Source: Chryseobacterium tagetis
GTDB taxonomy: Bacteria; Bacteroidota; Bacteroidia; Flavobacteriales; Weeksellaceae
Direction: 5' to 3'
Assembly (NCBI RefSeq): GCF_016735585.2
Contig: NZ_JAERSE020000003.1
Location: forward strand, 682,001 to 746,000
DNA length: 64,000 bases
Below are positions 1 through 9,521 of the stretch, piece by piece. Made by a program: the position numbers and the translations under genes. The first letter of the stretch is position 1. Each line of letters begins with the position of its first letter. Below the pieces are notes generated by a model. The model did no database searches and was not told the origin of the DNA. It saw only the letters and a list, made by a program, of their open reading frames with translations.

Positions 1-597
1 CTGTTTGGGAGAAACCTGTTCCGCAATTTGTCCGAGTGTTTGGGTAAGCTGAAACTGTTGCTTATCAAAAGTCATCAAATGCGTAATCTCATTGTGAATA
101 AAGAAATAAGCAATGTTTTCCGTTGGAATGGTCGTGTATTTCTGATTTTTAAAAACTAAAAAACTTGTTTTTGCAGGAGTCTGAGGCTGCGTAATTTTCT
201 GTATGAGAGCTTCAAGGTCGGGAAGTTCTGTTTTCTGAAAGAATTTCTTTAATTCATCCACTTTTCTGAAAGCTTCGGCAATATCTTCACGTGAAAAGGG
301 TTTTAGCACATAATCGACTCCTTTACTTTTAAAGGCATCGAGCATGTACTGATCGAAAGCGGTACAGAAAACCACCGGACAGGTGATTTCAGTCTGCTTA
401 AAGATTTCAAAGGATAATCCGTCTGATAAATGAATATCCATGAAAATAAGATCGGGTTTGCTGTCTTTCAGCGCTTCAATGCTCATTTCAATGCTGTCGT
501 AAACTCCAATGATTTTTGCTTCAGGTTTTAATTCTGTGATTAAGTTCTGAAGGGATTTTGCGGCTCTGAATTCGTCTTCAATAATGATTATATTCAT
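1..597 (-). CDS. LytTR-family response regulator, C-terminus cut by window edge
   Basis: Partial gene: it starts at the ATG at 595-597 and runs off the left edge, leaving about 199 codons. The N-terminal part is a receiver domain: acidic pair after MNIIIIEDE, phospho-acceptor Asp54 in FMDIHLSDG, and the conserved Lys in VDYVLKPF. A linker and the beginning of a LytTR DNA-binding domain follow (FLVFKNQKYTTIPTENIAYF). The start overlaps the end of the upstream kinase gene by 20 bases, so the two are translated together as a LytS/LytT-type pair. The regulated targets cannot be told from what is visible. Confidence 0.93.
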   Translation of the reverse strand, partial: MNIIIIEDEFRAAKSLQNLITELKPEAKIIGVYDSIEMSIEALKDSKPDLIFMDIHLSDGLSFEIFKQTEITCPVVFCTAFDQYMLDAFKSKGVDYVLKPFSREDIAEAFRKVDELKKFFQKTELPDLEALIQKITQPQTPAKTSFLVFKNQKYTTIPTENIAYFFIHNEITHLMTFDKQQFQLTQTLGQIAEQVSPKQ

Positions 598-1594
598 GGA
601 TAAGAGGGAGTTTTATTTGAAAGGTTTTTTCGTCGGAATTAATTTCAATTTCCTGTTCAAGCAGGTGTTGATAACGTAATTTTATGTTGTCAAGCCCAAT
701 TCCTAATGAATCTTCAACAGTCATTTTTTTCTGAATGGGATTTTCAATGATGATCTTGTTTTCCGTATCATAGATTTTGATGTGTAAAGGTTTGCTTTGT
801 GAAACAATATTGTGTTTAATACAGTTTTCCACCAATAATTGCAAAGTAAAAGGTGGAATTAATGTTTTTAAAACGTTTTCATTTAATTCCTGAGTAAGTG
901 TGATTCCTTCGCCAAAACGGGCTTTTTGTAGAAAAATATACGAATCGATGATTTTCATTTCTTCCTGAACGGTAATAAGATCCAGTTTTCTGCTTTCCAG
1001 TGTAAATCTGTAAAAATCAGAAAGCTTCATGATGAAATCTACGGTTTCAGAATCATTCGTTTCCGCCATAGATTTCAATGTATTTAAGCTGTTAAAAAGA
1101 AAATGCGGATTGATCTGCTGTTTTAATAGCTCAAACTGAGCACCCAGATTGTCGCTTTTTACTTTTTCCAACTCCAGCTGAACCTGTTGTCCGGCATAAT
1201 TATTTTGCAATAAAGTGAGAAACATATAACATACAAGGTTGATCAGGATTCCGCGAACTTCGATCATTAACATGGTCGGTCCAAAATTAATATGCGATAA
1301 AATAAGCTGCTGAATCCATGCCAAACCAAGCATCACGATCATTCCGAAAGCAAGAACAACCATCAGTCTTGAATAGGAAATATTCTGACGTCTTTTTCCT
1401 GTGTTCCGGTTCAGCATATAAATGTTGAGGTACCACATGATGACAGAAAAAGCAGCGGTTATGGCTGAATTTACTACCGCTTCTTCCCAGTTGAATGCAT
1501 GGGAAGCCAGTTGCGGAACTGAAGATAATATTCCCAAAAAGAGGGAGCTTATCCAAATAACGGCCTGTGAGATTTTGATTTTTTGTTGTTGCAT
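578..1594 (-). CDS. LytS/YehU-type sensor histidine kinase
   Basis: A 338-residue membrane kinase. Four hydrophobic segments lie at about residues 10-30, 42-60, 76-98 and 112-130, followed by a short coiled region and the His_kinase domain. The phospho-accepting His164 sits in QINPHFLFNSLNTLK, and the N-box of the ATP site is LLVENCIKHNI near residue 255. No periplasmic sensing domain is visible, so sensing is probably within the membrane. It is transcribed ahead of the overlapping LytTR regulator and should phosphorylate it. The family architecture is well established; the signal is unknown. Confidence 0.93.
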   Translation of the reverse strand: MQQQKIKISQAVIWISSLFLGILSSVPQLASHAFNWEEAVVNSAITAAFSVIMWYLNIYMLNRNTGKRRQNISYSRLMVVLAFGMIVMLGLAWIQQLILSHINFGPTMLMIEVRGILINLVCYMFLTLLQNNYAGQQVQLELEKVKSDNLGAQFELLKQQINPHFLFNSLNTLKSMAETNDSETVDFIMKLSDFYRFTLESRKLDLITVQEEMKIIDSYIFLQKARFGEGITLTQELNENVLKTLIPPFTLQLLVENCIKHNIVSQSKPLHIKIYDTENKIIIENPIQKKMTVEDSLGIGLDNIKLRYQHLLEQEIEINSDEKTFQIKLPLIHEYNHY

Positions 1595-1673
1595 GACAAC
1601 TGCGGATTTTAAAGGTGTTAAGGTAGGTAAAATGCTTTGAATTTAATAGTGAATTGATAATTTACATTTCACT

Positions 1674-1703
1674 CAAAAAATCCGGAGCTGATTTTTCAAC
1701 TCC
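1674..1703 (-). terminator. Rho-independent terminator after the 1733-3156 gene pair
   Basis: An 8-bp stem (GGAGCTGA at 1684-1691 with TCAACTCC at 1696-1703, one G-T pair) is followed on the minus strand by a run of six T. It lies 30 bases beyond the stop of the lipoprotein gene. Confidence 0.6.
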
Positions 1704-1732
1704 AGACTTTCAGATTTCATTTTTACTTTTAT

Positions 1733-2173
1733 TTAAGGTCTTACGACGGGTTTGTAGCTTAAAATATATTGTATTCTTTCTTCTTTATTCGGCTGAATTT
1801 TTTCTTTTTCTGAAGAGTTTTGGATCTTGTAGGAAATATTTCCGTTTTTATCAACGCTGAGGGTTTCTATACTTAGCAGTTCTCCTGTGATGGTTCCTCC
1901 TATGTATTGTGGATTTTCATGGTATTTCCAGGTCACCAGTTTAAATTCAGAATTGGGATCTGGCTGATGATTTTCATGGGTTAAAGATTTCAAAGCTTCT
2001 GGATTTCCGTATAAAGCAGACGACGTTTCTTTTGTTGGATTTAATGACGTTGAAATGAACTGTAAATTTCCGGGATTAAAAACGATTCGTTTTAAATCTT
2101 TATCAGGTTCATCTATTTTACAGGCAGTGAATAGGGCACAAACTGATACGATGATTAGGAATATTTTTTTCAT
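1733..2173 (-). CDS. Hypothetical lipoprotein
   Basis: This 146-residue protein has a lipoprotein signal: a Lys-rich start, a hydrophobic core and the lipobox LFTAC with Cys18. The mature part (KIDEPDKDLKRIVFNPGNLQF and onward) is polar, predicted envelope-anchored, and matches no family I recognise. The start codon overlaps the stop of the upstream haem-protein gene in a TAATG arrangement, so translation is coupled and the two probably act together. Function is unknown; an accessory role for the haem protein is only an inference from the coupling. Confidence 0.75.
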   Translation of the reverse strand: MKKIFLIIVSVCALFTACKIDEPDKDLKRIVFNPGNLQFISTSLNPTKETSSALYGNPEALKSLTHENHQPDPNSEFKLVTWKYHENPQYIGGTITGELLSIETLSVDKNGNISYKIQNSSEKEKIQPNKEERIQYILSYKPVVRP

Positions 2174-3156
2174 TATTTCTGTAGGTTTTTAATTAATCTT
2201 TCGGTATTTACTTTCATGGGTACATCAAACAGATATCCTGTTTTTTCAGCTAATTGTCTGTGACAGGCAATGCAAGATTCTTTTGCAAATGATGCTGTTT
2301 TTCCTGTCGGATGAAGATCATTTCCTGAAAATTTTGCGAATCCCCAACCTTCTGTATCAGTATATTTTTTAGAATTTTTAACCATGAACTGAGCGTTTAC
2401 AAAGTCTCCGGCTCTAATTTCTCCATTGGCTGATTTTTCCTGTTTCCAGACAGATTTTACAACAACACTTCCATTTGGCCAGGGATGAAAATTTTCTGTT
2501 TCAATGGCTTTTACAGCAATATCATTTCCGTAAATCACACGGATTGAATTGTCAAAAAGCGTACTCATACTGATGACTTTCCATTTTTTATATTCATCCG
2601 TATATTTTACTCCGTTTGGAGAAACCGGAAATTTTGAAGGTGTTGAGTTTTCTTTAATTTCGATATTTTGATGAGTGTCTTTTGTTTCTTTTTTTGCAGG
2701 GGTAACGCTGGAAAGTGAAAGTGTATATTTTTTAATCACTTCGATATCTTTTGCTGTAATTTTTGCAGATGGATGAAGCAATGTATATTCATGAAGTGGC
2801 ATTTTTCCGCTTTGCATCATGTTGAGAATCGCATACATATTTCCCTTGTGTTCGCCGGGAGAATCTGTCCATTCTGAGAAATTGAGAACTTCTCTGGCTC
2901 TTTTTACATCTTTATCCACTGCCCAGGAAATGGGTGCAATTTTATCATACCAAGTCAGTTTTTGCGCATTGGAATGACAGGCAAAACACGAATTTTCCAG
3001 AATAGCAAGAACTTCACGGGGAGCTTTAATTTTCTTTGCAGCAGGTTTTCCTTCTAGTGGCTTATTGAAAAGCTGGAGCATTCCGAAGATTCCCAGAATT
3101 GTTAAAAAGATGATAGCAATGAGATTTACCTTTCTTTTTTTCTTTATTGAGTCCAT
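2173..3156 (-). CDS. Haem-binding domain / cytochrome P460 fusion protein
   Basis: A 327-residue protein anchored by an N-terminal membrane segment (about residues 10-30), with the rest expected in the periplasm. Two c-type haem motifs are visible: C57-F-A-C60-H61 in a Haem_bd-type domain (residues about 45-145, with SGKMPLHEY) and C295-I-A-C298-H299 at the end of a cytochrome P460-like domain (about 175-320). P460 proteins bind an unusual cross-linked haem and some oxidise hydroxylamine; whether this one does cannot be read here. It is the first gene of a two-gene unit with the overlapping lipoprotein gene. Confidence 0.85.
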   Translation of the reverse strand: MDSIKKKRKVNLIAIIFLTILGIFGMLQLFNKPLEGKPAAKKIKAPREVLAILENSCFACHSNAQKLTWYDKIAPISWAVDKDVKRAREVLNFSEWTDSPGEHKGNMYAILNMMQSGKMPLHEYTLLHPSAKITAKDIEVIKKYTLSLSSVTPAKKETKDTHQNIEIKENSTPSKFPVSPNGVKYTDEYKKWKVISMSTLFDNSIRVIYGNDIAVKAIETENFHPWPNGSVVVKSVWKQEKSANGEIRAGDFVNAQFMVKNSKKYTDTEGWGFAKFSGNDLHPTGKTASFAKESCIACHRQLAEKTGYLFDVPMKVNTERLIKNLQK

Positions 3157-3353
3157 AATTGATTTTTTTATGGATCAAAAGTAGAAAGCTGAAGAACGTT
3201 TTGAAATCAGGAATTAGGTGAACCGGACAAATCAAAAGGTGAAAATGGAATTTTAAGGGATTAAAAAGAAATGAAGTTAGAGGATGGAAGAGAGAAGTTT
3301 TTATACATATACTTAAATTTAAGCCTCCATCTTCCATCATCCTTTCTTCCTGC

Positions 3354-4100
3354 TTATAGCACCATTCCGCCGTCTACGATGATTTCTGTTCCTGTGATGA
3401 AACTTGAATGAGTATCATTGGATAAATAAGAGACAAGCTTGGCAACATCTTCTGCGGTTCCCATTTTTTTCAACGGAATTTCATTGATGAGATAATCTAT
3501 TAAACCGTTTAGCGTATTTTCGTCCAACCCTGCTTTATTCATGATTTCAGTTTTTGTAGGTCCCGGACTGATCATATTCACACGGATTTTTCGTGGCGCT
3601 AGTTCTGCTGCTGCTGTTTTTGCAATAGAATTTAAAGCTGCTTTACTCGCCTGATAAACTGAACTGTTAGGTTTGTAAGTTGAGGCTACAATTGATGATA
3701 AAACGACAACAGAAGCGCCATGATTCAATAAAGGAATGAATTTACTTAATGTGAAATAAGCTCCTCTGAAATTTATATTCATTACACTGTCAAAATTCTC
3801 AACGGACATATTTTCAATAGAAATTAAACCACCAGTAATCCCGGCATTGATAAATAGAATGTCTACTTTTCCATATTGGGATTCAACTTCTTTTTTTAAT
3901 GCCTCAATATCATCAAGATTAGCCTGATCTGCCACAAATGGAATTGCTCCCAATTCTTCTGCTGCTTTTTCAAGAGCTTCTTTTCTTCTTCCTGTGATGA
4001 TTACTTTTGCACCTTCTGCTAATAATTCTTTTGCGGTAGCATATCCAATTCCACTATTTCCGCCTGTTATAATGGCTAATTTGTTATTAAACTTTTTCAT
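3354..4100 (-). CDS. SDR-family oxidoreductase
   Basis: A 248-residue classical short-chain dehydrogenase. The nucleotide-binding loop GGNSGIG is near residue 14, the NAG motif appears as INAGITG, and the catalytic Ser and YxxxK appear as VLSSIVAS and YQASK. The C-terminus carries the usual GTEIIVDGGMVL. I chose the ATG at 4100; a longer frame reaches a GTG six codons upstream. It is divergent from an HxlR regulator with a 103-base gap carrying an inverted repeat. That layout is common for HxlR-controlled oxidoreductases, so control by the neighbour is likely. Substrate unknown. Confidence 0.93.
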   Translation of the reverse strand: MKKFNNKLAIITGGNSGIGYATAKELLAEGAKVIITGRRKEALEKAAEELGAIPFVADQANLDDIEALKKEVESQYGKVDILFINAGITGGLISIENMSVENFDSVMNINFRGAYFTLSKFIPLLNHGASVVVLSSIVASTYKPNSSVYQASKAALNSIAKTAAAELAPRKIRVNMISPGPTKTEIMNKAGLDENTLNGLIDYLINEIPLKKMGTAEDVAKLVSYLSNDTHSSFITGTEIIVDGGMVL

Positions 4101-4133
4101 TTCTTTAAAATTTTTCACAAAGTTATTTCAAAT

Positions 4134-4198
4134 TGATATACTTTTGTAATCAGTATCACAGAGTATATCAATATCATGTATTATATCACTTAACTTTG
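4134..4198 (+). promoter_or_regulatory. Divergent SDR/HxlR control region: inverted repeat and -7 box
   Basis: TGATATAC (4134-4141) and GTATATCA (4163-4170) form a perfect 8-bp inverted repeat. Additional half-site-like copies (GTATCA at 4153, TTATATCA at 4181) lie nearby. TAACTTTG at 4191-4198 fits the flavobacterial -7 box and ends only 5 bases before the HxlR start codon. Inferred: the HxlR protein binds these sites to control both genes. Confidence 0.55.
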
Positions 4199-4203
4199 TC
4201 ATC

Positions 4204-4542
4204 ATGGAAAGAGATCAAACCGAAGAATTGAGAGCATTACAGAATACCCTTTATTTTATTGGAGGGAAGTGGAGGATTCCCGTGATTAACTCAATATGTA
4301 ACGGAAACAGACGATTCCGTGAAATTGAAAGAAGCATCCCCGGAATTACTACAAGAATGCTTTCAAAAGAATTGAAAGATATGGAACTGAATAAACTGGT
4401 AAAGCGAACCGTTTATCCGGAAACTCCTGTTTTAATAGAATATGAACCCACAGAATACTGCAGAACGTTTGGAAATATCATTGCTGAAATGATCAATTGG
4501 GGAAGAGAACACCGAAGAGTGATTGTGGAAGATAAAATTTAA
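4204..4542 (+). CDS. HxlR-family transcriptional regulator
   Basis: A 112-residue winged-helix regulator of the HxlR type. It shows the family signature: LYFIGGKWRIPVINSI, FREIERSIPGITTRMLSKEL as the recognition region, and VEYEPTEYCRTF-type wing and end. There is no cysteine before residue 25 of the kind that senses quinones or thiols in some relatives. It is divergent from the SDR gene, with the shared inverted repeat between. The -7 box sits so close to the ATG that the transcript may be leaderless. Probable role: repressor or activator of the SDR gene and itself. Confidence 0.92.
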   Translation: MERDQTEELRALQNTLYFIGGKWRIPVINSICNGNRRFREIERSIPGITTRMLSKELKDMELNKLVKRTVYPETPVLIEYEPTEYCRTFGNIIAEMINWGREHRRVIVEDKI

Positions 4543-4600
4543 TTTTTAAATATAAACACACAAATAGTACAATTTATAACGGTTTTATCCCATCAATAGG

Positions 4601-4656
4601 AACGGGCTTTAGCCCGTTTTTATTTTAAATCAATCAAAATTGGCTTTAGCCAAAAC
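4601..4656. repeat. Pair of small hairpins downstream of HxlR gene
   Basis: AACGGGCT and AGCCCGTT (4601-4618) form a perfect hairpin followed by T-rich DNA, which could end the HxlR transcript. A second hairpin, TTGGC-ttta-GCCAA (4640-4653), follows with the same loop (CTTTAG core). The shared loop suggests one dispersed repeat unit and not two independent terminators. Confidence 0.55.
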
Positions 4657-4685
4657 TTAAAAATGTTTAGATAATACTACGCCTA

Positions 4686-4709
4686 GATTCTTCCTTCGTC
4701 AGAATCACA
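4686..4709 (-). repeat. Single arm of the 24-bp GATTCTTCC repeat family
   Basis: This copy reads GATTCTTCCTTCGTCAGAAT then cACA and differs by one base from the arm at 10905-10928. Other copies are at 10793, 14624-14700 and 16095. No protein is encoded here. Confidence 0.7.
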
Positions 4710-4736
4710 AGCAGGGCGTTTAAGCATTACTTCTCA

Positions 4737-4768
4737 AACAAAAAAGCCCCTTAAAAAAGGAGCTTTTA
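4737..4768 (-). terminator. Terminator of icd
   Basis: AAAAGC-C-CCTT pairs with AAGG-A-GCTTTT around an A loop. The minus-strand transcript ends in a T run. It lies 22 bases past the icd stop. Confidence 0.75.
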
Positions 4769-4789
4769 TTTTTATATCAAGACTGAAAA

Positions 4790-7075
<2,286 letters not shown>

Positions 7076-7087
7076 TTATTTTAAATA

Positions 7088-7113
7088 AAAAAAGAGGTGG
7101 AAACCTCTTTTTA
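7088..7113 (-). terminator. Terminator of the 7134-8726 operon
   Basis: AAAGAGGT at 7091-7098 pairs perfectly with ACCTCTTT at 7103-7110, with T runs at both ends. It lies between the repeat-protein gene and icd. Confidence 0.8.
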
Positions 7114-7133
7114 ATTTATTACTTATCTGAATG

Positions 7134-8264
7134 TTATTTTCCGGTAGAGATAATCCCTTTTGTTGGAGATGAAAAAGTAACACTACTGCTTGTCCAGCTT
7201 CCGGAATTGGTTGTATTTGGATTTAAATAATAACCATATGCTTCATTATCAGAATACACAACAATGCTTCCTCCTGATGCCATTCCGCCTTTCACAGGTG
7301 AAGAGAATGTCACGGAGCTACTTGTCCAACTTCCGGAATTTGTTCCATTTGGATTTAAGTAATAACCTTTTGCCTCATTGTCAGAATAGACAACAATTGT
7401 ATTATTTGATGAAACGGCTCCTTTTATTGGTGAAGAAAAAATTGCTGAACTACTATTCCAACTTCCTGAATTTGTTCCGTTTGGATTTAAATAATAAGAT
7501 TTTGCTTCGTTGTCAGAATAAACAACAATTGCATTGTTTGATGCGATAGCACCTTTCACAGATGAAGAAAAAGTTGCAGAACTACTATTCCAGCTTCCTG
7601 AGTTTGTTCCATTTGGATTCAAATAATAACCATATGCTTCATTATTAGAATAAACAACAATCGTGTTATTAGAAGCTACAGCACCTTTAACAGGTGAAGA
7701 AAAAGTTACATTACTACTATTCCAGCTTCCAGAATTTGTTCCGTTCGGATTTAGATAATATGCTTTTGCTTCATTATCAGAATAAACAATAATAGTTCCG
7801 TTTCCAGAGTTATTTTTAAGAGAGACGATATTTCCTCCGTTATTTGAAGATGTTGTAGATAAAACACTTCCTGCAACTAAGGCATAAGGAACACTCATCA
7901 ATTGATTCACTCCAACATTTGTATAATTAGAACCACCTTGCGGATCCATTTCCACTTTTACGAATTTTGCATTTGTTCCCCAGTTGATTCCTCCAAAACT
8001 TCCTGTTGTAGCCGTCCCCTGCCCAATATTTAGATTAACCAAGCCTTTAGCATTGGTCGTTTTGGAATGAGTTTCTGTGTATAAAACCGTTCCTGTTGCA
8101 GAGTTGTCCAAAATACTTACTCTCAAAGCGACATTTCCGTTAGCAATAGGCGCTCCGGAGGCGTTGAAAGCGATAGTTTGGTAGCTGAAAGCTTGTGGAA
8201 TCTGTGCACTTAATAAAGAAGCGATAAATAATCCTATCGTTGCGTATAATTTTTTCATTTTCAA
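7134..8264 (-). CDS. Secreted protein with five 44-residue tandem repeats
   Basis: A 376-residue secreted protein. It has a Lys-containing start and signal peptide to about residue 20 (ASLLSAQ), then a domain of about 120 residues (PQAFSYQTIAFNASGAPIAN to GVNQLMSVPYALVAG) found ahead of many Bacteroidota surface proteins. Five tandem repeats follow from about residue 155, each 44 residues long with core VVYSDNEAkgYYLNPNGTNS and a following SGSW. No T9SS tail is visible. It is the second gene after a T9SS-sorted protein, 9 bases away, so the two are one transcript. Function unknown; the repeat is probably a beta-structure. Confidence 0.85.
   Translation of the reverse strand: MKMKKLYATIGLFIASLLSAQIPQAFSYQTIAFNASGAPIANGNVALRVSILDNSATGTVLYTETHSKTTNAKGLVNLNIGQGTATTGSFGGINWGTNAKFVKVEMDPQGGSNYTNVGVNQLMSVPYALVAGSVLSTTSSNNGGNIVSLKNNSGNGTIIVYSDNEAKAYYLNPNGTNSGSWNSSNVTFSSPVKGAVASNNTIVVYSNNEAYGYYLNPNGTNSGSWNSSSATFSSSVKGAIASNNAIVVYSDNEAKSYYLNPNGTNSGSWNSSSAIFSSPIKGAVSSNNTIVVYSDNEAKGYYLNPNGTNSGSWTSSSVTFSSPVKGGMASGGSIVVYSDNEAYGYYLNPNTTNSGSWTSSSVTFSSPTKGIISTGK
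7143..7800. repeat. 132-bp coding tandem repeat, five units
   Basis: The DNA behind the 44-residue repeats of the 7134-8264 gene is itself repetitive in 132-bp steps. Units differ mostly at silent sites. Such an array can change copy number by slippage or recombination. Confidence 0.8.
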
Positions 8265-8273
8265 ATGGTTTTT

Positions 8274-8726
8274 TTAAGGTTTTTTAATAATTTTAATTGG
8301 CTTGATGTCAGAATTTTTGAAAACAATCATATAAACTCCTTGTTGAAGCTGTCTTAGATCTAATTGTTCTGAATTTAATTTTGTTTTAAAAACAAGCTTT
8401 CCTGAAAGATCATAGATTTCTGCGGCTTCGATTTTTGATTTTGAATTTAATTTTACATAAATAAAATCGGCAGTTGGATTTGGGTAGATTTTTACTTTGT
8501 CTTTTTCAAGCTCAGAAACGCCTAATACTTGTAAAACAGATTGATAATAAATTCCCATTGTACCTGAATTTGTCTGATCGGGATCAATTGGAATCACGTA
8601 GATTTCCCCGACAGAATGTGTGAAATTATCCGCAGAAACTGCTCCGGAGTTAATATTGCCAATCACAGATTGGGCAAAACCGAAAACAGGCACAGCGAAT
8701 AAAAAGAAAGTAATTTTTCTTCGCAT
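8274..8726 (-). CDS. T9SS type A sorting domain-containing protein
   Basis: This 150-residue protein has a signal peptide (FFLFAVPVFGFAQ), about 55 residues of unknown structure, and a type A T9SS C-terminal domain from about residue 78: KIYPNPTADFIYVKL, the middle strand AEIYDLSGKLVFKTK and the terminal GVYMIVFKN-IKIIKK. It is therefore exported across the outer membrane by the Por/T9SS machinery, then usually cleaved and attached. The passenger is too small to be an enzyme. It is the first gene of the operon with the repeat protein. Function unknown. Confidence 0.88.
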   Translation of the reverse strand: MRRKITFFLFAVPVFGFAQSVIGNINSGAVSADNFTHSVGEIYVIPIDPDQTNSGTMGIYYQSVLQVLGVSELEKDKVKIYPNPTADFIYVKLNSKSKIEAAEIYDLSGKLVFKTKLNSEQLDLRQLQQGVYMIVFKNSDIKPIKIIKKP

Positions 8727-8859
8727 GGTTAATGTTTTTTAATCTGCGAAGATAAATAAATTTTTAATTTAAAATTATGATTGTCAGATATCAGCGCTTT
8801 TATTCTCACTTTAAGATTAATTTAACCTTGTTGAAGTTTAAAAAGAATTCTATTTTGAT

Positions 8860-8867
8860 TAAATTTG
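8860..8867 (+). promoter_or_regulatory. -7 box of tpx
   Basis: TAAATTTG is a perfect match to TAnnTTTG, 21 bases before the tpx ATG. TTG trinucleotides lie at 8828 and 8831, a little further than the usual spacing. Confidence 0.45.
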
Positions 8868-8888
8868 AAAAACTTAAAAAATAAATTT

Positions 8889-9389
8889 ATGTCAACCACA
8901 ATTACTTTAAAAGGAAACGAAATACATACAACAGGAGCTCTTCCTTCAGTAGGAACAACAATCAGAGATTTTGCTTTGGTAGATTCTGCTTTAAATGTGA
9001 AGACGTTGGAAAACTTTGATGGAAAGAAAAAAGTATTCAATATTTTCCCTTCAATCGATACAGGAATTTGTGCCGCTTCTGCAAGAAAATTTAACGAGGA
9101 AGCTTCAAATTTAGAAAATACAGTGGTAATTAATGTATCTAAAGATCTGCCTTTTGCATTAGGAAGATTTTGTGCAGCAGAAGGATTGAATAATGTAGAA
9201 ACCCTTTCAGATTTCAGAGGAAGCTTTGGAGATGATTATGAAGTAACCATTACAGATTCTCCAATGCAGGGACTTTTGAGCCGTGCTGTGATTGTAACAG
9301 ATGAAAACAATAAAGTGGTTTACACAGAACAGGTTCCGGAAATTGTACACGAACCTAACTACGATGCAGCTTTAGCAGCATTGAAATAA
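8889..9389 (+). CDS. tpx: Thiol peroxidase Tpx
   Basis: A 166-residue atypical 2-Cys peroxiredoxin that reduces alkyl and hydrogen peroxides using thioredoxin. The peroxidatic Cys61 (PSIDTGICAASARKF) and resolving Cys95 (ALGRFCAAEGL) fall at the numbers known for the E. coli enzyme. The start is the ATG at 8889, preceded by a -7 box; a longer frame adds eight residues with no support. A strong terminator follows. Cytoplasmic, single-gene transcript. Confidence 0.97.
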   Translation: MSTTITLKGNEIHTTGALPSVGTTIRDFALVDSALNVKTLENFDGKKKVFNIFPSIDTGICAASARKFNEEASNLENTVVINVSKDLPFALGRFCAAEGLNNVETLSDFRGSFGDDYEVTITDSPMQGLLSRAVIVTDENNKVVYTEQVPEIVHEPNYDAALAALK

Positions 9390-9416
9390 AATAATAGAAT
9401 AAAACGTTCTATAAAG

Positions 9417-9447
9417 GTCCTGTGGAAATTTTTCACAGGACTTTTTT
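9417..9447 (+). terminator. Terminator of tpx
   Basis: GTCCTGTG (9417-9424) pairs perfectly with CACAGGAC (9434-9441), followed by six T. Confidence 0.9.
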
Positions 9448-9521
9448 CTTTAAAGATTTCATCGTCAAAAATGCTGACTCAAATCAATAAAAATTAACAA
9501 CATTACCCCTACCTTTACAAA

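Noticed and set aside
7190..7549. 119-codon plus-strand frame opposite the repeat protein
   Set aside because: It is an antisense shadow of the 132-bp coding repeats and shows the same period; no independent start or family.
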